The notes beneath the pieces were generated by a model. That model was not told the DNA's origin. It ran no database searches and saw only the letters and a list, made by a program, of their open reading frames with translations. A program made the position numbers and the translations under genes. Shown in pieces: positions 19,001-29,027 of a stretch of 64,000 bases of DNA. This DNA comes from Arthrobacter globiformis (GTDB taxonomy: Bacteria > Actinomycetota > Actinomycetes > Actinomycetales > Micrococcaceae): NCBI RefSeq assembly GCF_030815865.1, contig NZ_JAUSXI010000001.1, positions 248,001 to 312,000 of the forward strand. The letters are read 5' to 3'. The stretch's first letter is position 1; every line of letters starts with the position of its first letter.

Positions 19001-21845
19001 GTTGACGCCGGTCCCTGGCCCGGGAGGATCGAGTGCGCGCGGCTTGACCGCCCGCGCTTCCGCCCGGGCTGGAGACCGGCTTCACCCGCCGGAGCGCGGC
19101 GAGGATGGCCCGCCCCACCACAGTGATTCCGACGATCGTGGTGACGGCACGCAGGGTGTCCCAGCCCGCCGTCGACGTCAAAAGCGAGTAGAGCAGGAAG
19201 CTGCTCAGGTTGGTGGCCAGCGGTGCTCCGGGCACATAGGAGATGCCGGTGCCGGCCCCTACCGCAAAGGGCCAGAACCACAGATTGGTCAGCAGGCCGA
19301 ACACGTAGGACGCCACGACGCCGTAGCCGCACAGCATCCATAATTCAGCCCGCCCGCGCACCCGGCGGGGGAGCAGGCCTGCCCCGGCCCCCACCCACGC
19401 ACAGGCGAAAATTTGGAACGGTGACCACGGGCCGATGCCACTCCACAGGGCGCTTGAGACAGCGATGGTGGCTGCGCCGAGGAGCATGCCGAAACGCGCA
19501 CCAAAGGCCCGGCCGGCCAGGATCAGCAGGATAAAGACTGCCTCCACACCCCCGACGCCGGTGCTGGCCACCCGCACCGCCGAGCCGACGGCTGCCAGGA
19601 CGCCGAGCAACGCCACCGTATGTGCGGAGCGGACCGAGCCGTCCAGGGACACGATGATGGCAACGACGGCTAGGGGTGCAATGGCCAGCGCCGCGTAGGG
19701 AACGGCCGCGGCGGCATCCTCCGGGAGGGCTGCGGCAAGCAAGGGCCAGCAGAATGCGGCGAGGGCGAGAAGGTTTGCAGCTCCGAGAACTGTGAGCTCC
19801 GCAGCCCGTGGCATCCGGACGCGGCGGGCCTTCTCGGCAGCTGGCATGTCCGGCCGCCGGTCCATGAACGGTGGGGCTTTAGCAGGTAGCGCTGTTTCGA
19901 TGGGCTGCGCTGCGGGGGCAGTGGCAGGGGCGGCGGCTTCTGTCCCCGTATAGGGCGCGACACCGTCGCGCATCGGGAGGATCCGGGTGCCGAGGCCATG
20001 CGCAAAGTCCAGGTCGTGGGTGGCAAACAGGACAGCGGCGCCGTCGTCCGCCGCAGCCTGCAGCGCCGCTGCGACTGCCGTGCGCGCCGCCGGATCGAGT
20101 CCGCGGGTGGGCTCATCGATGAGGAGTACCTGAGGGTGGTCCATTGTCTGCAGCGCTATGGCAAGGATCCTGCGCTCCCCTGCAGAGAGGTCCCGGGGGT
20201 GTTCGTGTCCAATGGGAATCCGGGCGTCGCCCCGCAAACGGGCAAGGCGTGAAACCGCGGGCACTGAATCCGCAGCTCGTGAGTCAGTGCGACGCCGCGC
20301 GCGCCGATCGGCCGCGCGGAGTTCTGCCGCGACGGTATCCCTGGTGAAAAGATCGTCCGAGGCGTCCGGCACAAGGGCCACACGGCCGCCGTCGACAGTA
20401 CTTTCACCGAGTATGCCTTCACCGAGGGCGAGTGCCACAAGGAGGGAGGACTTCCCGGCACCGTTCGGGCCCACCAGGGCGACCACTTCACCGCGGTGCA
20501 GGGTCAGGGACGCGCTGCGCACGAGCGGCTTGCCCTCGCGGCGCACCGCGAGCTTTGTCGCAGTCAGCACGGGCACGTGCTCCGCCGGCTGTGGCGGCGT
20601 CGGGCGGGCAACGACCGGGCGCGAAGGCGCGGATGGCGCAACACCCGGCACCAGGGCGCCGTCGTCGATGGTCCACCACGAGTCGGCAACGGGTACGAGC
20701 GATTCCGCCCGGTGCTCTGCCACGATGACGCAGACACCCGCTTCGCGGGCGAGGGCGTTGAGCACGGCGATGACGCGTCCGCGTGCTGCGGTGTCGAGGT
20801 CGGCAAGCGGCTCGTCAACCAGGAGCAGGGCCGGATGCTCCACCACTGCGGCGGCGATGGCTACGAGCGTTGCCTCACCCGCCGAGAGGGTGCTGAGATT
20901 CCGGTCCAGCAGCGCCGACACCCCGATACGCTCGGCAACCTCCAGCACCCAGGCCTTGGCGGTACCGGCCGCCATGCCGCGCAGCTCAAGTGCGAGGGAG
21001 ATTTCGTCCCGGACCCGGCTGGTGGCAAATGCGGCGCGGGGATTCTGCAATACGACGCCGATGAGGCGGGCGGTATCGCGCGGCGGCGTGGTGGCACGGT
21101 CGGCTCCGGCAACGCGCAGCGTGCCGGAAACTTCTCCACCGTCAATGTGTGAGAGGAGGCCCGCGATACCTCGCAGGATCGTGGACTTTCCGGAGCCCGT
21201 GGGCCCGGTAATGACCGTAATTGACCCACTCGTCGGTGCGAACCCGGCGACGCGCACCTGGGCGTCACCAATGCGGAATTGCGCGTCCCGGACCAGAACC
21301 GGTGCTTCGATACCGCGGCCGCGCTGGTGTGCTGCCCGGCTCCCGAATCCGCGCAGCTCCAGGGCCGCGGCAACCCGGCCGGCGTGCTCGAGAGTGCGCT
21401 CAAGCACGGGAACAAGGGCACGGGGTCCGAAGCGTTCGCCCCGCAGTCGAAAAGCCAGGCGCACGGAGTTCACGGCGTCCGAGAGCGCCGGGAGCGCCGC
21501 CCAAGCCACCACAAGCATCCGGGCAATGCCCTGCATGGGGCCGCCGCGGGCCAGGCGCACGAAGACGCGGGCCACATCCACCCAGGCGTTGAGCATGCCG
21601 AAACCGAGGATCATCCCGGCAATCGGCAGGGCAGACAGGACCGCCTCCCACAGGCCAAGTGCCGTTACCGGACCGAGGAGGACCACGTGGGCGTACGGAG
21701 CAGGCAGCAGCACCGGCGGCATGTTGAGCAGGACCGGGCCACCGGTGCCCGCCCCGTTGAAAAGGATGCGGTAGATGACCCGCGCCGCGATGAATACGAC
21801 GGCGAGAGCCGCCGCTGCGCGTAACGGCGCGGGTCGAAAGGTCAC
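18990..21845 (-). CDS. Single-chain ECF vitamin transporter (T-A-A-S fusion), probably for cobalamin
   Basis: One 951-residue protein contains all parts of an energy-coupling-factor importer. Residues 1-190 form the membrane T component (coupling motif ALELRGFGSRA). The first ATPase (about 195-405) has GPTGSGKST, LSAGEA and LLLVDEP; the second (about 425-625) has GPNGAGKSS, LSAGERR and LLIDEPTRGLD. Residues 680-930 form a six-helix S component (GGVEAVFILLILAG, GIGPWSPFQIFACAWVG) resembling the B12-specific CbrT group. Facing metH, a B12 enzyme, fits that substrate. The GTG start overlaps the stop of the lipoprotein gene (GTGA). These components are usually separate proteins. The substrate is inferred. 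Confidence 0.85.
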   Translation of the reverse strand: MTFRPAPLRAAAALAVVFIAARVIYRILFNGAGTGGPVLLNMPPVLLPAPYAHVVLLGPVTALGLWEAVLSALPIAGMILGFGMLNAWVDVARVFVRLARGGPMQGIARMLVVAWAALPALSDAVNSVRLAFRLRGERFGPRALVPVLERTLEHAGRVAAALELRGFGSRAAHQRGRGIEAPVLVRDAQFRIGDAQVRVAGFAPTSGSITVITGPTGSGKSTILRGIAGLLSHIDGGEVSGTLRVAGADRATTPPRDTARLIGVVLQNPRAAFATSRVRDEISLALELRGMAAGTAKAWVLEVAERIGVSALLDRNLSTLSAGEATLVAIAAAVVEHPALLLVDEPLADLDTAARGRVIAVLNALAREAGVCVIVAEHRAESLVPVADSWWTIDDGALVPGVAPSAPSRPVVARPTPPQPAEHVPVLTATKLAVRREGKPLVRSASLTLHRGEVVALVGPNGAGKSSLLVALALGEGILGESTVDGGRVALVPDASDDLFTRDTVAAELRAADRRARRRTDSRAADSVPAVSRLARLRGDARIPIGHEHPRDLSAGERRILAIALQTMDHPQVLLIDEPTRGLDPAARTAVAAALQAAADDGAAVLFATHDLDFAHGLGTRILPMRDGVAPYTGTEAAAPATAPAAQPIETALPAKAPPFMDRRPDMPAAEKARRVRMPRAAELTVLGAANLLALAAFCWPLLAAALPEDAAAAVPYAALAIAPLAVVAIIVSLDGSVRSAHTVALLGVLAAVGSAVRVASTGVGGVEAVFILLILAGRAFGARFGMLLGAATIAVSSALWSGIGPWSPFQIFACAWVGAGAGLLPRRVRGRAELWMLCGYGVVASYVFGLLTNLWFWPFAVGAGTGISYVPGAPLATNLSSFLLYSLLTSTAGWDTLRAVTTIVGITVVGRAILAALRRVKPVSSPGGSAGGQAARTRSSRARDRRQLTP

Positions 21846-22399
21846 GCCGCGGGTGTGGCCGGTGCGCCGTCGACCGTGTAGAGCAGTTCCAGGCTCTGGC
21901 CCGGGCTCACCTTCAGGGTGGCGAGGCCTTCCTGCGCGTATGCCCAGGCGCCGGTGGCCGGCTTAACCCAGAGCGACCAGTAGGCAAAGGCGGCGGGCAT
22001 CTTCTTGCATTCTTCCCGGTACGTGCCGCCCTTGTGCGCAATGTCGAAGTCTGCGGCGGGCACACCGTTCACACGGCACACCAGTTCCTTGGGATAAGCG
22101 TCAGTGCCCTCGGTTTTCACCTGTGCCTCGTCGAGCACCTTGGAAGCGAGAGTCGGCCCATCCACAGGGACGCAAACGGAAGCATCAGCGGCAGCCTGCT
22201 TCAGGGCGCCCGAATCGACGACGACCTTCACACCGGCGCAGGGCTCGGAGGCGGCGCTGGATGAAGCCGTTGCCGGGGAAGCCGGCGCAGAGGTGGATGG
22301 CTGGGTGGCGGCCGGTGTGGAACAGGCGGCGAGAGCAAACAGGAGGCCTGCGGCGGCGAGGGAGCTCGCGGCGGCGGTGCGGATCTTAGTCAAAGTCAC
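21842..22399 (-). CDS. Secreted lipoprotein partner of the ECF transporter (SCO2322-like)
   Basis: A 185-residue protein with a lipoprotein signal (LLFALAACSTP, lipobox Cys about residue 26), an Ala/Ser/Thr/Pro spacer, and a folded domain with two further cysteine-containing strands. The C-terminal part, AFAYWSLWVKPATGAWAYAQ, matches the YW-S-W...W-YA signature I associate with SCO2322-type proteins encoded beside actinobacterial ECF importers, and is distantly like the DUF4430/transcobalamin C-terminal fold. It is the first gene of the pair, coupled by GTGA overlap to the transporter. A role as surface capture protein for the imported vitamin is inference. Confidence 0.7.
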   Translation of the reverse strand: MTLTKIRTAAASSLAAAGLLFALAACSTPAATQPSTSAPASPATASSSAASEPCAGVKVVVDSGALKQAAADASVCVPVDGPTLASKVLDEAQVKTEGTDAYPKELVCRVNGVPAADFDIAHKGGTYREECKKMPAAFAYWSLWVKPATGAWAYAQEGLATLKVSPGQSLELLYTVDGAPATPAA

Positions 22400-22485
22400 C
22401 AGTCAAGGGTAGGTCGTTGCTTATCCGGATCCGGATGCCGCCGCGTTGTGTGACGTTAGATGGGGGCAAATAAGAATGCCACTCC

Positions 22486-23406
22486 CTACCCGGCGGCCCA
22501 GGCAACAACCAGCAGCGCCCCCATGCACAGGATGGTGGTGCAGAGAATCACGTCGCGGGCCACAGTCATGCCCCGGCCATAGGGTGAGGCGAAGAGGAAG
22601 ACGTTCTGCGCCGTGGGCAGTGCCGCCATGATCACGCTGGCCAGCAGATGCTGCCCCTCCAGGCCAAAGACAAAACGCCCCAACAGCCAGACGATCGCGG
22701 GCATGCCGGCGATCTTTAGGAACGTTGCCACGAGGGTCTCTGTCCGGCCGTCGTCCTTCTGCAGGGGCGCCCTTCCGGCCAGCGACAGGCCGAAGGCAAG
22801 AAGCACCATGGGGACGGCCCCGCCCGCCAGCATGTCGATGGGTTTCTGCAGCAGGTCCGGTTCCTGCCAGCCCGTGAGCGCAACCGCGGCGCCGAGCGCC
22901 GAGGCAATGATCATGGGGTTGGACAGCGGCTGGAGCAGCATTTTCTTCCACGAAATCCGGGCACCGGAGAAGAGTCCCAGGAGTGTGAGGTAGAACGGGG
23001 CTAAAACCAGGAGCTGCACCAGCAGCACCGGTGCCACATGCTGGGCTGTGCCGACGGCGTACAGCGAGACCGGAATGCCGATGTTGTTGGCGTTCGCGTA
23101 ACTGCTGGCCATTGCGCCGACGGCGGTCTCCGCAGCGGGGCGGCGGAAGAACAGGAAGCTGAGCAGCCAGTAAAGAAGCCCCACTGCCGCTGCCGAAAGC
23201 AGCGCCAGCGGGGCATCAGTGCCGAGGGCGGCCCGGATGTCCGAGCCGGCCACCACGTTGTAAAGCAGGGCGGGGTTTGTGATGTAGAAGGCTGTGCGGG
23301 TCAGCGTACCCTGGACCTCGGGACCCAGAATGCGGAACCTTGCTGCGAGGTAACCGACGGCGATGACTGCCGAAACGATGAGTATTCCGGAGACAACGCC
23401 GCCCAC
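22486..23406 (-). CDS. AEC (auxin efflux carrier) family transporter
   Basis: A 306-residue membrane protein with about ten helices arranged as two inverted halves. Family landmarks are the N-terminal GYLAARFRILGPEVQ, the ANANNIGIPVSLYAVG segment with the conserved Asn, and the C-terminal ALPTAQNVFLFASPYG. AEC members carry organic anions such as malate or malonate. It starts with GTG. It follows the glucarate dehydratase gene in the same direction, 70 bases apart, so export or import of an aldarate-pathway acid is a reasonable guess. A second AEC gene lies at 52165. Confidence 0.85.
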   Translation of the reverse strand: MGGVVSGILIVSAVIAVGYLAARFRILGPEVQGTLTRTAFYITNPALLYNVVAGSDIRAALGTDAPLALLSAAAVGLLYWLLSFLFFRRPAAETAVGAMASSYANANNIGIPVSLYAVGTAQHVAPVLLVQLLVLAPFYLTLLGLFSGARISWKKMLLQPLSNPMIIASALGAAVALTGWQEPDLLQKPIDMLAGGAVPMVLLAFGLSLAGRAPLQKDDGRTETLVATFLKIAGMPAIVWLLGRFVFGLEGQHLLASVIMAALPTAQNVFLFASPYGRGMTVARDVILCTTILCMGALLVVAWAAG

Positions 23407-23475
23407 TCTTGACCCTTCTATTTATCTGTATGTGCGGAAATCTACTAGCGTTGCCGGAAGGCAGCCGGAAACGGC

Positions 23476-24804
23476 CTACCGGACCAGGCAGGGACGCTTC
23501 GGGTCGAAGGACCAGCCGTCGATGTAGTACTGCATGCCGATGCTGTCGTCACGGGCGTCCAGGCCGTGCTGCAGGTACAGCTGGTGCGCCTTGTCCAGTG
23601 CCTCACGGTCCAGTTCGATGCCGAGCCCGGGTGCGGCCGGAACCTCGATGGCGCCGCCCTTGATCTGCAGCGGGTTCTTGGTGAGGCCCTGCCCGTCCTG
23701 CCAGATCCAGTGCGTGTCCAGCGCGGTGATCTCGCCGGGCGCGGCTGCGCCGGTCTGCGTGAACAAGGCCAGTGAGATGTCGAAGTGGTTGTTCGAGTGT
23801 GAGCCCCAGGTCAGGCCGAACTCGTTGCACAGCTGCGCCACCCGGACAGAACCGTGCATGGTCCAGAAGTGCGGGTCCGCCAGCGGGATATCCACGGCGT
23901 TGCTGCGGATGGCGTGCGCCATTTCGCGCCAGTCCGTGGCGATCATGTTGGTGGCCGTCTTCAGGCCGGTGGCACGGCGGAACTCGGCCATGACCTCGCG
24001 CCCGGAGAAGCGGCCCTCGGCGCCGCAGGGGTCCTCGGCGTAGGCCACGACGCCCTGCATCCGCTTGCCCAGCCGGATGGCTTCCTCGAGCAGCCACCCG
24101 CCGTTCGGGTCCAGCGTGACGCGGGCATCGGGGAAGCGCTTGGCCAGTGCGGTGACCACGTCCACTTCGTCGTCGCCGGACAGCACGCCGCCCTTGAGCT
24201 TGAAGTCGCTGAAGCCGTAGCGCTCCTGCGCGGCCTCGGCCAGGGCAACAACGGCCTCGGGGGTCATTGCCTCCTGACGGCGCAGTTCCTCCCAGTGGTC
24301 CGACGGCGCGTCCTCCACGAGGTACGGAAGATTCGTCCGCTTGTGGTCACCGACGAAGAACAGGTAGCCGAGCATCGGCACGGACGCGCGCTGCTGGCCG
24401 TCGCCCAGCAGTTCGGCCACCGGGACGCCAAGGAACTGGCCGTGCAGGTCCAGCAGTGCGGACTCGACGGCGGTGACAGCGTGGACAGTGGTGCGCAGGT
24501 CGAAGGTCTGCAGGCCGCGGCCGCCGGCGTCGCGGTCCGCGAACTCCGCGGCGATCTCGCGCAGCAGCGAGCGGTAGCGGGCCACTGGCCTGCCGGCGAT
24601 CAGCGCACCGGCTTCCTCGATGGTGGTGCGGATCTTTTCGCCGCCCGGGACCTCGCCGAGGCCGGTTCGGCCGTCGGAGTCGGTCACGATGACCACGTTC
24701 CGGGTGAAGAACGGCCCGTGGGCGCCGCTGAGATTCATCAGCATGCTGTCGTAGCCCGCAACCGGGACTACCTCCACGCGGGCAATTGTCGGCTGGGCGG
24801 TCAT
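23476..24804 (-). CDS. gudD: Glucarate dehydratase
   Basis: A 442-residue enolase-superfamily enzyme that converts D-glucarate (and often L-idarate) to 5-dehydro-4-deoxy-glucarate. The start is the ATG of [12 protein letters not shown], which overlaps the previous stop (ATGA); an in-frame upstream extension is inside the previous gene and unlikely. GudD motifs in order: SDFKLKGG (KxK), TLDPNGGW and YAEDPCG (metal Asp and Glu), ATNMIATD (metal Asn, the GudD mark), [11 protein letters not shown] and [10 protein letters not shown] (His of the Asp-His dyad). Length matches characterised GudD. It is the third gene of an operon with the dehydratase and dehydrogenase acting next in the pathway. Confidence 0.93.
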   Translation of the reverse strand: MTAQPTIARVEVVPVAGYDSMLMNLSGAHGPFFTRNVVIVTDSDGRTGLGEVPGGEKIRTTIEEAGALIAGRPVARYRSLLREIAAEFADRDAGGRGLQTFDLRTTVHAVTAVESALLDLHGQFLGVPVAELLGDGQQRASVPMLGYLFFVGDHKRTNLPYLVEDAPSDHWEELRRQEAMTPEAVVALAEAAQERYGFSDFKLKGGVLSGDDEVDVVTALAKRFPDARVTLDPNGGWLLEEAIRLGKRMQGVVAYAEDPCGAEGRFSGREVMAEFRRATGLKTATNMIATDWREMAHAIRSNAVDIPLADPHFWTMHGSVRVAQLCNEFGLTWGSHSNNHFDISLALFTQTGAAAPGEITALDTHWIWQDGQGLTKNPLQIKGGAIEVPAAPGLGIELDREALDKAHQLYLQHGLDARDDSIGMQYYIDGWSFDPKRPCLVR

Positions 24805-26426
24805 GCGTTGACCCCCTCTTTCTCTGTTTGAGCGGCCTCGGCAGCGATAACTGTGCCGTCGATCCGGCGGTTGAGGTGCCACGGGTTGGCGTCCTGCAGC
24901 GGTGCGGGCAGCAGTTCCTGGGGCAGGTTCTGGTAGGCGACCGGCCGAAGGAACCGGTTAATGGCCAGCGTACCCACCGAGGTGGTGCGCGCATCAGAGG
25001 TGGCGGGGAAGGGTCCGCCGTGGACCATGGCGTGCCCAACTTCGACGCCGGTGGGCCAGCCGTTCACAATGATGCGGCCCACCTTCTGTTCCAGTGCGGG
25101 GATCAGGCGCGCCGCCGTCGGGTAGTCCTCTTCGGTGAGCTGCAGGGAAGCGGTGAGCTGCCCCTCGATCCCGTTGGTGGCCTCCACCAGTTCCTCGGCG
25201 GAGGAGTAGCGGATCACCAGGCTGGCTGCGCCGAAGATTTCCGCGTGCAGCACCTCGTTGCTGATGAAGTCGCGGATTTCCGTGCCGTAGATGGCCGGTG
25301 CCGGCGCGTTCTCGGTGGGGCCGGGGGTTCCGGTCCCCACGACCGTCACGTTCTCGGCGGCGCCCAGCGCCTCCGTGCCGGAGTTCCAGGAGCCGGCGAT
25401 GCCTGCCGTGAGCATCGTCTGGCCGGCGCACGCGGAGACAGCGCGTCCGACGGCGGCAGCCAGTTTGTCGCCCGCCTCACCGGCGGGGGCGAACAGCAGG
25501 CCGGGGGAGGTGCAGAGCTGGCCGGAGCTGCCGGTGACGGCGGTGACGTACTGCTGCGCCAGGGCGCCAATCTGTTCGGCCGAGCCGCTCAGGGCGCCAG
25601 GGAAGACGAAAACCGGGTTCAGGGAGGACATCTCCGCGTACACGGGGATGGGCTCAGGGCGCGCGGCGGCGGTGCGCATCAGGGCGATGCCGGCGCTCTG
25701 CGACCCGGTGAAGCCCACGGCCTTGATGGCCGGGTCCGCCACGAGGGCCTGACCGATGCTGCTGCCCGGGCCGTAGATCAAGGAGAAGACGCCCGGGTGG
25801 AGACCGAGGTCAGCAACGGCCTTGGCGATGGCCTGGCCCACCAGTTCGCTGGTGCCGGGGTGGGCGTTGTGTGCCTTGAAGACGACGGGGCAGCCTGCGG
25901 CGAGGGCTGAGGCGGTGTCGCCGCCCGCCGTCGAGAAGGCCAACGGGAAGTTGCTGGCGCCGAAGACGGCGACAGGACCGAGCGGGATCTGGCGCTGGCG
26001 GATGTCGGCGCGGGGCAGCGGCGTCCGGTCCGGGAGGGCCGGATCGATGCGCACGCCGCGGAAGTCACCCTGGCGGACCACGTTGGCGAAGAGCCGCAGC
26101 TGTCCGGTGGTGCGGGCGCGTTCGCCCTGCAGACGCGCGGCCGGAAGGCCGGTCTCCTGGCCGGCACGGACGATCAGTTCGTCGCCGATGGCTTCGATGT
26201 TGTCGGCGATGGCTTCCAGGAAGCCGGCGTGCGTCTCGGGGTCGAGCGTGCTGAAGGACGCGTAGGCATCAGCTGCGGCGGCGGTGGCTGCCTTCAACTG
26301 CTCTTCGGTGAGCAGGGTGTAGGTGGGCTCAAGCTGTTCGTTCGTTGCGGGGTTGAATCCGAAGGCGGTCTTGCCTTCGCCTGTGACTGCCTGCCCTGCG
26401 ATCAGGGAATGTCCGGTGAGGGTCAC
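24801..26426 (-). CDS. 2,5-dioxovalerate (2-oxoglutarate semialdehyde) dehydrogenase
   Basis: A 541-residue NAD(P)-dependent aldehyde dehydrogenase. The fold markers are [20 protein letters not shown] (cofactor site), FTGSQSAG, the general-base Glu in AEMSSLNPV, and the nucleophilic Cys in [10 protein letters not shown]. This long, AraE/KGSADH-type group oxidises 2-oxoglutarate semialdehyde to 2-oxoglutarate, the last step of aldarate breakdown. It starts with GTG after a good AGGAG site, lies 26 bases from kdgD upstream, and overlaps gudD by 4 bases downstream. The context makes the substrate assignment strong. Confidence 0.9.
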   Translation of the reverse strand: MTLTGHSLIAGQAVTGEGKTAFGFNPATNEQLEPTYTLLTEEQLKAATAAAADAYASFSTLDPETHAGFLEAIADNIEAIGDELIVRAGQETGLPAARLQGERARTTGQLRLFANVVRQGDFRGVRIDPALPDRTPLPRADIRQRQIPLGPVAVFGASNFPLAFSTAGGDTASALAAGCPVVFKAHNAHPGTSELVGQAIAKAVADLGLHPGVFSLIYGPGSSIGQALVADPAIKAVGFTGSQSAGIALMRTAAARPEPIPVYAEMSSLNPVFVFPGALSGSAEQIGALAQQYVTAVTGSSGQLCTSPGLLFAPAGEAGDKLAAAVGRAVSACAGQTMLTAGIAGSWNSGTEALGAAENVTVVGTGTPGPTENAPAPAIYGTEIRDFISNEVLHAEIFGAASLVIRYSSAEELVEATNGIEGQLTASLQLTEEDYPTAARLIPALEQKVGRIIVNGWPTGVEVGHAMVHGGPFPATSDARTTSVGTLAINRFLRPVAYQNLPQELLPAPLQDANPWHLNRRIDGTVIAAEAAQTEKEGVNA

Positions 26427-26452
26427 GGTGGTTACTCCTAGGAGAGGGTGGA

Positions 26453-27367
26453 TCAGGAGACGGTGGCGATGAGTGCTTTGAGGTCTGCGAGGTCCTGCGG
26501 CGCAAGGTTCTGCAGCGGCGGACGGACCCCGCCGGCCGAGCGGCCGATGGCGTCCAGGCCGCCCTTGACGATGGACACGGAGTAGCCCTTGACCCGGTCG
26601 CGGATGTCCAGGTACGGGATCACGAAGTCGTTGAGCTTCTGGTTGACGGCGACGCGGTCCTGGTTGCGCACGTCCTGGTAGAAGTCCAGGGCGAACTGCG
26701 GAACGAAGTTGTACATGGCGCTGGAGTAGGTGCTCATGCCCAGCTGCAGGAGCGGCAGCGCGAAGGTCTCTGCCGTGGGGAGGCCGCCCAGGTAGAACAG
26801 GCGGTCGCCGAGCTTGGCGTAGACGCGCGCATCGTGCTCGAGATCCCCCACGCCGTCTTTGAACCCGATGAGGTTCTCGTGGCGGTCGGCCAGGGTGGCC
26901 ACGGTGGTGTCCTTGTAGATGGCGTTGGCGCGGTTGTAGATGATGACGCCGAGGGACGTGGAGCTGCAGACCGCGCTGACGTGCTCGATCAGGCCGCCCT
27001 GGTCCGCTTCGGTCAGGTAAGGCGGCAGCAGCAGGATGCCCTCGGCTCCGGCGGCCTCGGCGGCCTGGGCGTTTTCGATGGCCTGGGCGGTGGAACCGCC
27101 GGCGGAAGCAAGAACGGGGACGGTGCTGCCGACTTCCTCGACGGCGGCGCGGACCACGCGGGCCGACTCGGCCGGGGTGAGGGAGAAGCCCTCACCCGTG
27201 CCACCGGCAGCAAACAGGCCGGCAACGGGGTAGCTGGCCTGCCATGCCAGGTGCTTGCGGTAGTTTTCCTCATCGAACTGCAGCTCTGCATCGAAGGAGG
27301 TCACGGGGAAGGACAGCAGCCCGTCCTTGAGGGTGTTAGCGAGTTCCTGGGGTGAAAGTTTAGCCAC
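26453..27367 (-). CDS. kdgD: 5-dehydro-4-deoxyglucarate dehydratase
   Basis: A 304-residue member of the dihydrodipicolinate synthase barrel family that dehydrates and decarboxylates 5-dehydro-4-deoxy-glucarate to 2-oxoglutarate semialdehyde. It shows [10 protein letters not shown] (substrate carboxylate site), the catalytic Tyr in IIYNRAN and the Schiff-base Lys in GFKDGVGD. It starts with GTG 7 bases after AAGGAC and is the first gene of the kdgD-dehydrogenase-gudD operon. Together with either glucarate dehydratase it gives a complete route from aldarate to the TCA cycle. Confidence 0.93.
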   Translation of the reverse strand: MAKLSPQELANTLKDGLLSFPVTSFDAELQFDEENYRKHLAWQASYPVAGLFAAGGTGEGFSLTPAESARVVRAAVEEVGSTVPVLASAGGSTAQAIENAQAAEAAGAEGILLLPPYLTEADQGGLIEHVSAVCSSTSLGVIIYNRANAIYKDTTVATLADRHENLIGFKDGVGDLEHDARVYAKLGDRLFYLGGLPTAETFALPLLQLGMSTYSSAMYNFVPQFALDFYQDVRNQDRVAVNQKLNDFVIPYLDIRDRVKGYSVSIVKGGLDAIGRSAGGVRPPLQNLAPQDLADLKALIATVS

Positions 27368-27661
27368 GGGATTGTCCTTGAGTCGGCGCCGGGGACGGCG
27401 GGGTGGTGTGGTTCCTTTTCAGATTAGAAGGCCATTCGATGCCTGTCTAAGCTTATTTATGTATCAGCTGATTCCTTTTGGGAATGGCTGGGCGTCCGCG
27501 GCGAGACGGACGGTCTGCGCAGTTTCACCGCCGAGGGGACCGGCGTTTTCAGCGATCCCTATCCCTCATATGCGTGACGGTGCGGCTTATGCACGAAGCC
27601 GCACCGTCAGCTCAAGGCGTCGGCGGAAAGCGGTGCCGGACAGTCGAAGTGAGCCCGTCAA
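27368..27661. other. Intergenic region: kdgD promoter zone
   Basis: Nearly 300 bases without a gene. The kdgD promoter should lie in its AT-rich part at 27420-27480. A perfect 10-base palindrome, ATCAGCTGAT (27463-27472), is a possible operator there. I see no TNGTNNNACNA site like that of the dehydratase at 15 kb, so a different regulator may act. The other half holds the hairpin described separately. Confidence 0.45.
27575..27609 (-). terminator. Hairpin downstream of the tct/dehydratase operon
   Basis: TGACGGTGCGGCTT pairs exactly with AAGCCGCACCGTCA across a 7-base loop, about 50 bases past the stop of the minus-strand dehydratase gene. It lacks a T-run but is strong enough to act as a G/C-rich actinobacterial terminator. 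Confidence 0.6.
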
Positions 27662-28954
27662 TCACCACCGCGGGGTTATCAGTTCGTAGTCGGGCTGGAC
27701 GCTCTGCATGTAGCCGGTGTCGTCGCGGTTGAGCATGCCGGACTGCAGGTACTGCTCGTGGAGGCGGGCCAGGGCTTCGCGGTTCAGTTCCACGCCCAGT
27801 CCGGGGGTGGTTGGAACACCGACAGCACCGTTTCGGAAAACGAGGGGGCCGGGAACGATGACGTCTTCCTCGGGGTCTTTCCAGGGCCAGTGGGTGTCGC
27901 AGGCGTAGTCCAGGTTCGGCGTGGCGGCGGCCAGGTGAACCATGGCTGCCAGGCTGATGCCCAGATGGGAGTTGGAGTGCATGGACAGCCCAAGGCCGAA
28001 GGTTTCCGAGATGCCGGCCAGGGTCTGCGACCGCCGGAGGCCGCCCCAGAAGTGATGGTCTGAGAGGACGACGTCCACTGAGCCGGCCTCGACAGAGGGA
28101 GGCACGTCGCCGAAGCTGACCACGCACATGTTGGTGGCGAGGGGCATGGACACGTTGCGGCGCACCTCAGCCATGCCGGCCAGGCCCGGGGTGGGGTCCT
28201 CAAGATATTCCAGGACCCCGTCGAGTTCCTTGCCCACCCGGATGGACGTGTCGACGGTCCAGGCGGCATTGGGGTCGATGCGCAGTGGCAGGTCCGGAAA
28301 TTCGGCCCGGAGGGCCTTGATTGCTGCCACTTCTTCCTCGGGAGGGAAGACGCCTGCCTTGAGCTTCAGGGCGGTGAATCCATACTCATCCACCATGCGC
28401 CGCGCCTGCCGGACGATTCCTTCCGGATCCATTGCCGCCCCCCAGGAGTCCTCCTCGTGGCCAGGGTGCCCTGCCCACTTGTAGAAGAGGTAGCCACTGA
28501 AGGCGATTTCGTCCCGGACAGCGCCTCCCAGTAAGTCGCTCACAGGGCGTCCCAGGACCCTTCCCTGGATATCCAGGGAAGCCACATCGAAAGGGGACAG
28601 CACTCGATCCGGCGTGCTGGAGCCGGTCACCATTCCAGACATACCGTGGCCACCGACGGTGGAATCTGCCGTGAGGGCCCGGGTGACCCGCTGGCGTATC
28701 TCGTTGATGTTGAAAACATCGGTCCCAGCCAGGGCCTCCGCGGCGAGCTTTAGCCGGCTCAGGTGCGGGGCATCCCCATAGGTCTCTCCGAGGCCCGAGA
28801 AGCCTGTGTCGGTGGTGATCTCCACGATGGCCCGCAGCGCAAACGGCTCGTGCACGCCCACCGCGTTAAGGAGAGGCGGATCCTTGAATGCCACCGGGGT
28901 GATGGCGATGTCCTTGATGCGGTGTGGTCCGGTCGGGCTGAGAGGGTGGTTCAC
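27662..28954 (-). CDS. Second glucarate-dehydratase-family enzyme (GudD paralogue)
   Basis: About 430 residues from a GTG with AGGAG 11 bases upstream; a TTG 21 codons earlier is possible but lacks a site. It keeps the GudD residue set: ALKLKAG (KxK), RIDPNAAW, YLEDPTPG, ATNMCVVSF (Asn ligand), LSDHHFWGG and SMHSNSHLGI (His). The loops around the active site differ from the GudD at 23.5 kb (for example HLGIS for HFDIS), so it may prefer another aldarate such as galactarate or idarate. It is the last gene of the tctCBA-usp operon, which suggests that the transporter brings in its substrate. Confidence 0.85.
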   Translation of the reverse strand: MNHPLSPTGPHRIKDIAITPVAFKDPPLLNAVGVHEPFALRAIVEITTDTGFSGLGETYGDAPHLSRLKLAAEALAGTDVFNINEIRQRVTRALTADSTVGGHGMSGMVTGSSTPDRVLSPFDVASLDIQGRVLGRPVSDLLGGAVRDEIAFSGYLFYKWAGHPGHEEDSWGAAMDPEGIVRQARRMVDEYGFTALKLKAGVFPPEEEVAAIKALRAEFPDLPLRIDPNAAWTVDTSIRVGKELDGVLEYLEDPTPGLAGMAEVRRNVSMPLATNMCVVSFGDVPPSVEAGSVDVVLSDHHFWGGLRRSQTLAGISETFGLGLSMHSNSHLGISLAAMVHLAAATPNLDYACDTHWPWKDPEEDVIVPGPLVFRNGAVGVPTTPGLGVELNREALARLHEQYLQSGMLNRDDTGYMQSVQPDYELITPRW

Positions 28955-29027
28955 GGCTCTGGTAACTCCTGGCTTCGAGCCCGGTGGATGAGGTTCGCTG
29001 CCGGGCGTGGACTGCAATGGGATGGGG

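Noticed and set aside
20158..21774. 538-codon plus-strand open frame rich in Arg, Ser and Thr
   Set aside because: Antisense to the ECF fusion protein, whose ATPase motifs fix the coding strand.
22400..22485. Possible riboswitch before the lipoprotein-ECF pair
   Set aside because: The 86-base space is too short for a cobalamin riboswitch and no matching stem pattern is visible.
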